64,000 nt of DNA from CAVYWD01 sp963772225. GTDB taxonomy: Bacteria > Myxococcota > Myxococcia > Myxococcales > UBA5297. The notes under the pieces are model-generated. The model did no database searches and was not told the DNA's origin. It saw only the letters and a list, made by a program, of their open reading frames with translations. A program made the position numbers and the translations under genes. Location: contig CAVYWD010000002.1 of the NCBI GenBank assembly GCA_963772225.1, positions 1,550,001-1,614,000 of the forward strand, in the 5' to 3' direction. This document shows positions 63,807 through 64,000 of the stretch, one piece after another; the first letter of the stretch is position 1; each line of letters starts with the position of its first letter.

Positions 63807-64000
63807 GGGCAGATGGATGGCACGGTGCCCTTCAACGGCCCGTCTCCACCCCTCTCCTTTCAAACCGTCCGTGCGGACTTCATGCCGGCGAGTCTATCGA
63901 AACTCGGCTCTGGGCGAGGAGCCTTGCAGGTCCGCCCCTCGCGCCTGCGCCCGTTTCGGGCAGGACCGGACACGCAAAGAACCGTCCGCCGCCCTGGCCC
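63807..64000. other. Right window edge, no gene identified
   Basis: This 194-base stretch upstream of the OmpA-like gene probably holds its promoter. No start of another gene can be supported. Confidence 0.4.

Overview
The window is high-GC bacterial chromosome that most likely comes from a myxobacterium (Myxococcota). The best marker is an adjacent carD-carG pair at 42.5-44.0 kb, a regulatory couple known from myxobacteria. Supporting signs are a Ser/Thr kinase-UspA fusion, an ECF-type sigma/anti-sigma/caspase operon, a DUF485-ActP pair, many secreted proteins and lipoproteins, and an archaeal-metzincin-like protein. No rRNA, tRNA, CRISPR array, phage module or transposase was recognised.

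Layout. 0-13 kb: end of a histidine kinase, a GH62 arabinofuranosidase without its own N-terminus, a GreA-like factor, prkA, a membrane glycosyltransferase, a REC-GGDEF diguanylate cyclase with a small lipoprotein, a frameshifted methyltransferase, a VOC protein with its WYL regulator, and a QEGLA-family metalloprotein. 13-18 kb: DsbA-like lipoprotein, DUF485-ActP acetate uptake pair, WXXGXW-repeat lipoprotein. 18-24.3 kb: five minus-strand secreted proteins (papain-type protease, double-WSC protein, Cys-rich protein, two small proteins) with a flavour unlike the housekeeping flanks. 24.3-27.5 kb: caspase-like protein with its anti-sigma and sigma factor. 27.7-34 kb: phosphoesterase, kinase-UspA fusion, MFS transporter, cNMP/CBS/DUF294 protein.

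34-41 kb is the standout region. A large protein with a trunk I do not recognise (34575-37370) ends in a variable tip and overlaps a small immunity-like gene. A second copy of the trunk's 3' half follows, 5'-truncated and 1,322 bp long without indels. It carries a different tip, a papain-like (Tox-PL, glutamine-deamidase type) domain, and overlaps a different small gene of YrhB/Imm35 type. Between them lie the remnant of a third immunity gene and a fragment of the DnaQ-like exonuclease whose full copy stands at 40513-41115. This has the architecture of a polymorphic toxin with an orphan tip cassette, inserted between a DUF294 gene and an exonuclease that normally pair.

41-52 kb: secreted protein, carD-carG, membrane protein plus PMT-type glycosyltransferase, citrate synthase, and an ABC importer whose binding protein and first permease are fused, followed by a second permease. 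52-60 kb: hybrid PAS sensor kinase preceded by a CheB remnant, then a decayed second copy of the permease split by a 3.8-kb segment carrying an AvrRpt2-like (C70) protease, a lipoprotein and a TPR-like protein; a 15-nt direct repeat flanks that segment. 60-64 kb: a protein joining a Flp-prepilin-like leader to an autoprocessing Hint domain and a long unassigned C-terminus, then an OmpA/MotB-type protein.

At least six single-base frameshifts lie in otherwise well-conserved genes (about 9.15, 9.51, 12.68, 26.07, 27.25 and 42.52 kb). They may be real decay, but their number and type leave sequencing or assembly error open.
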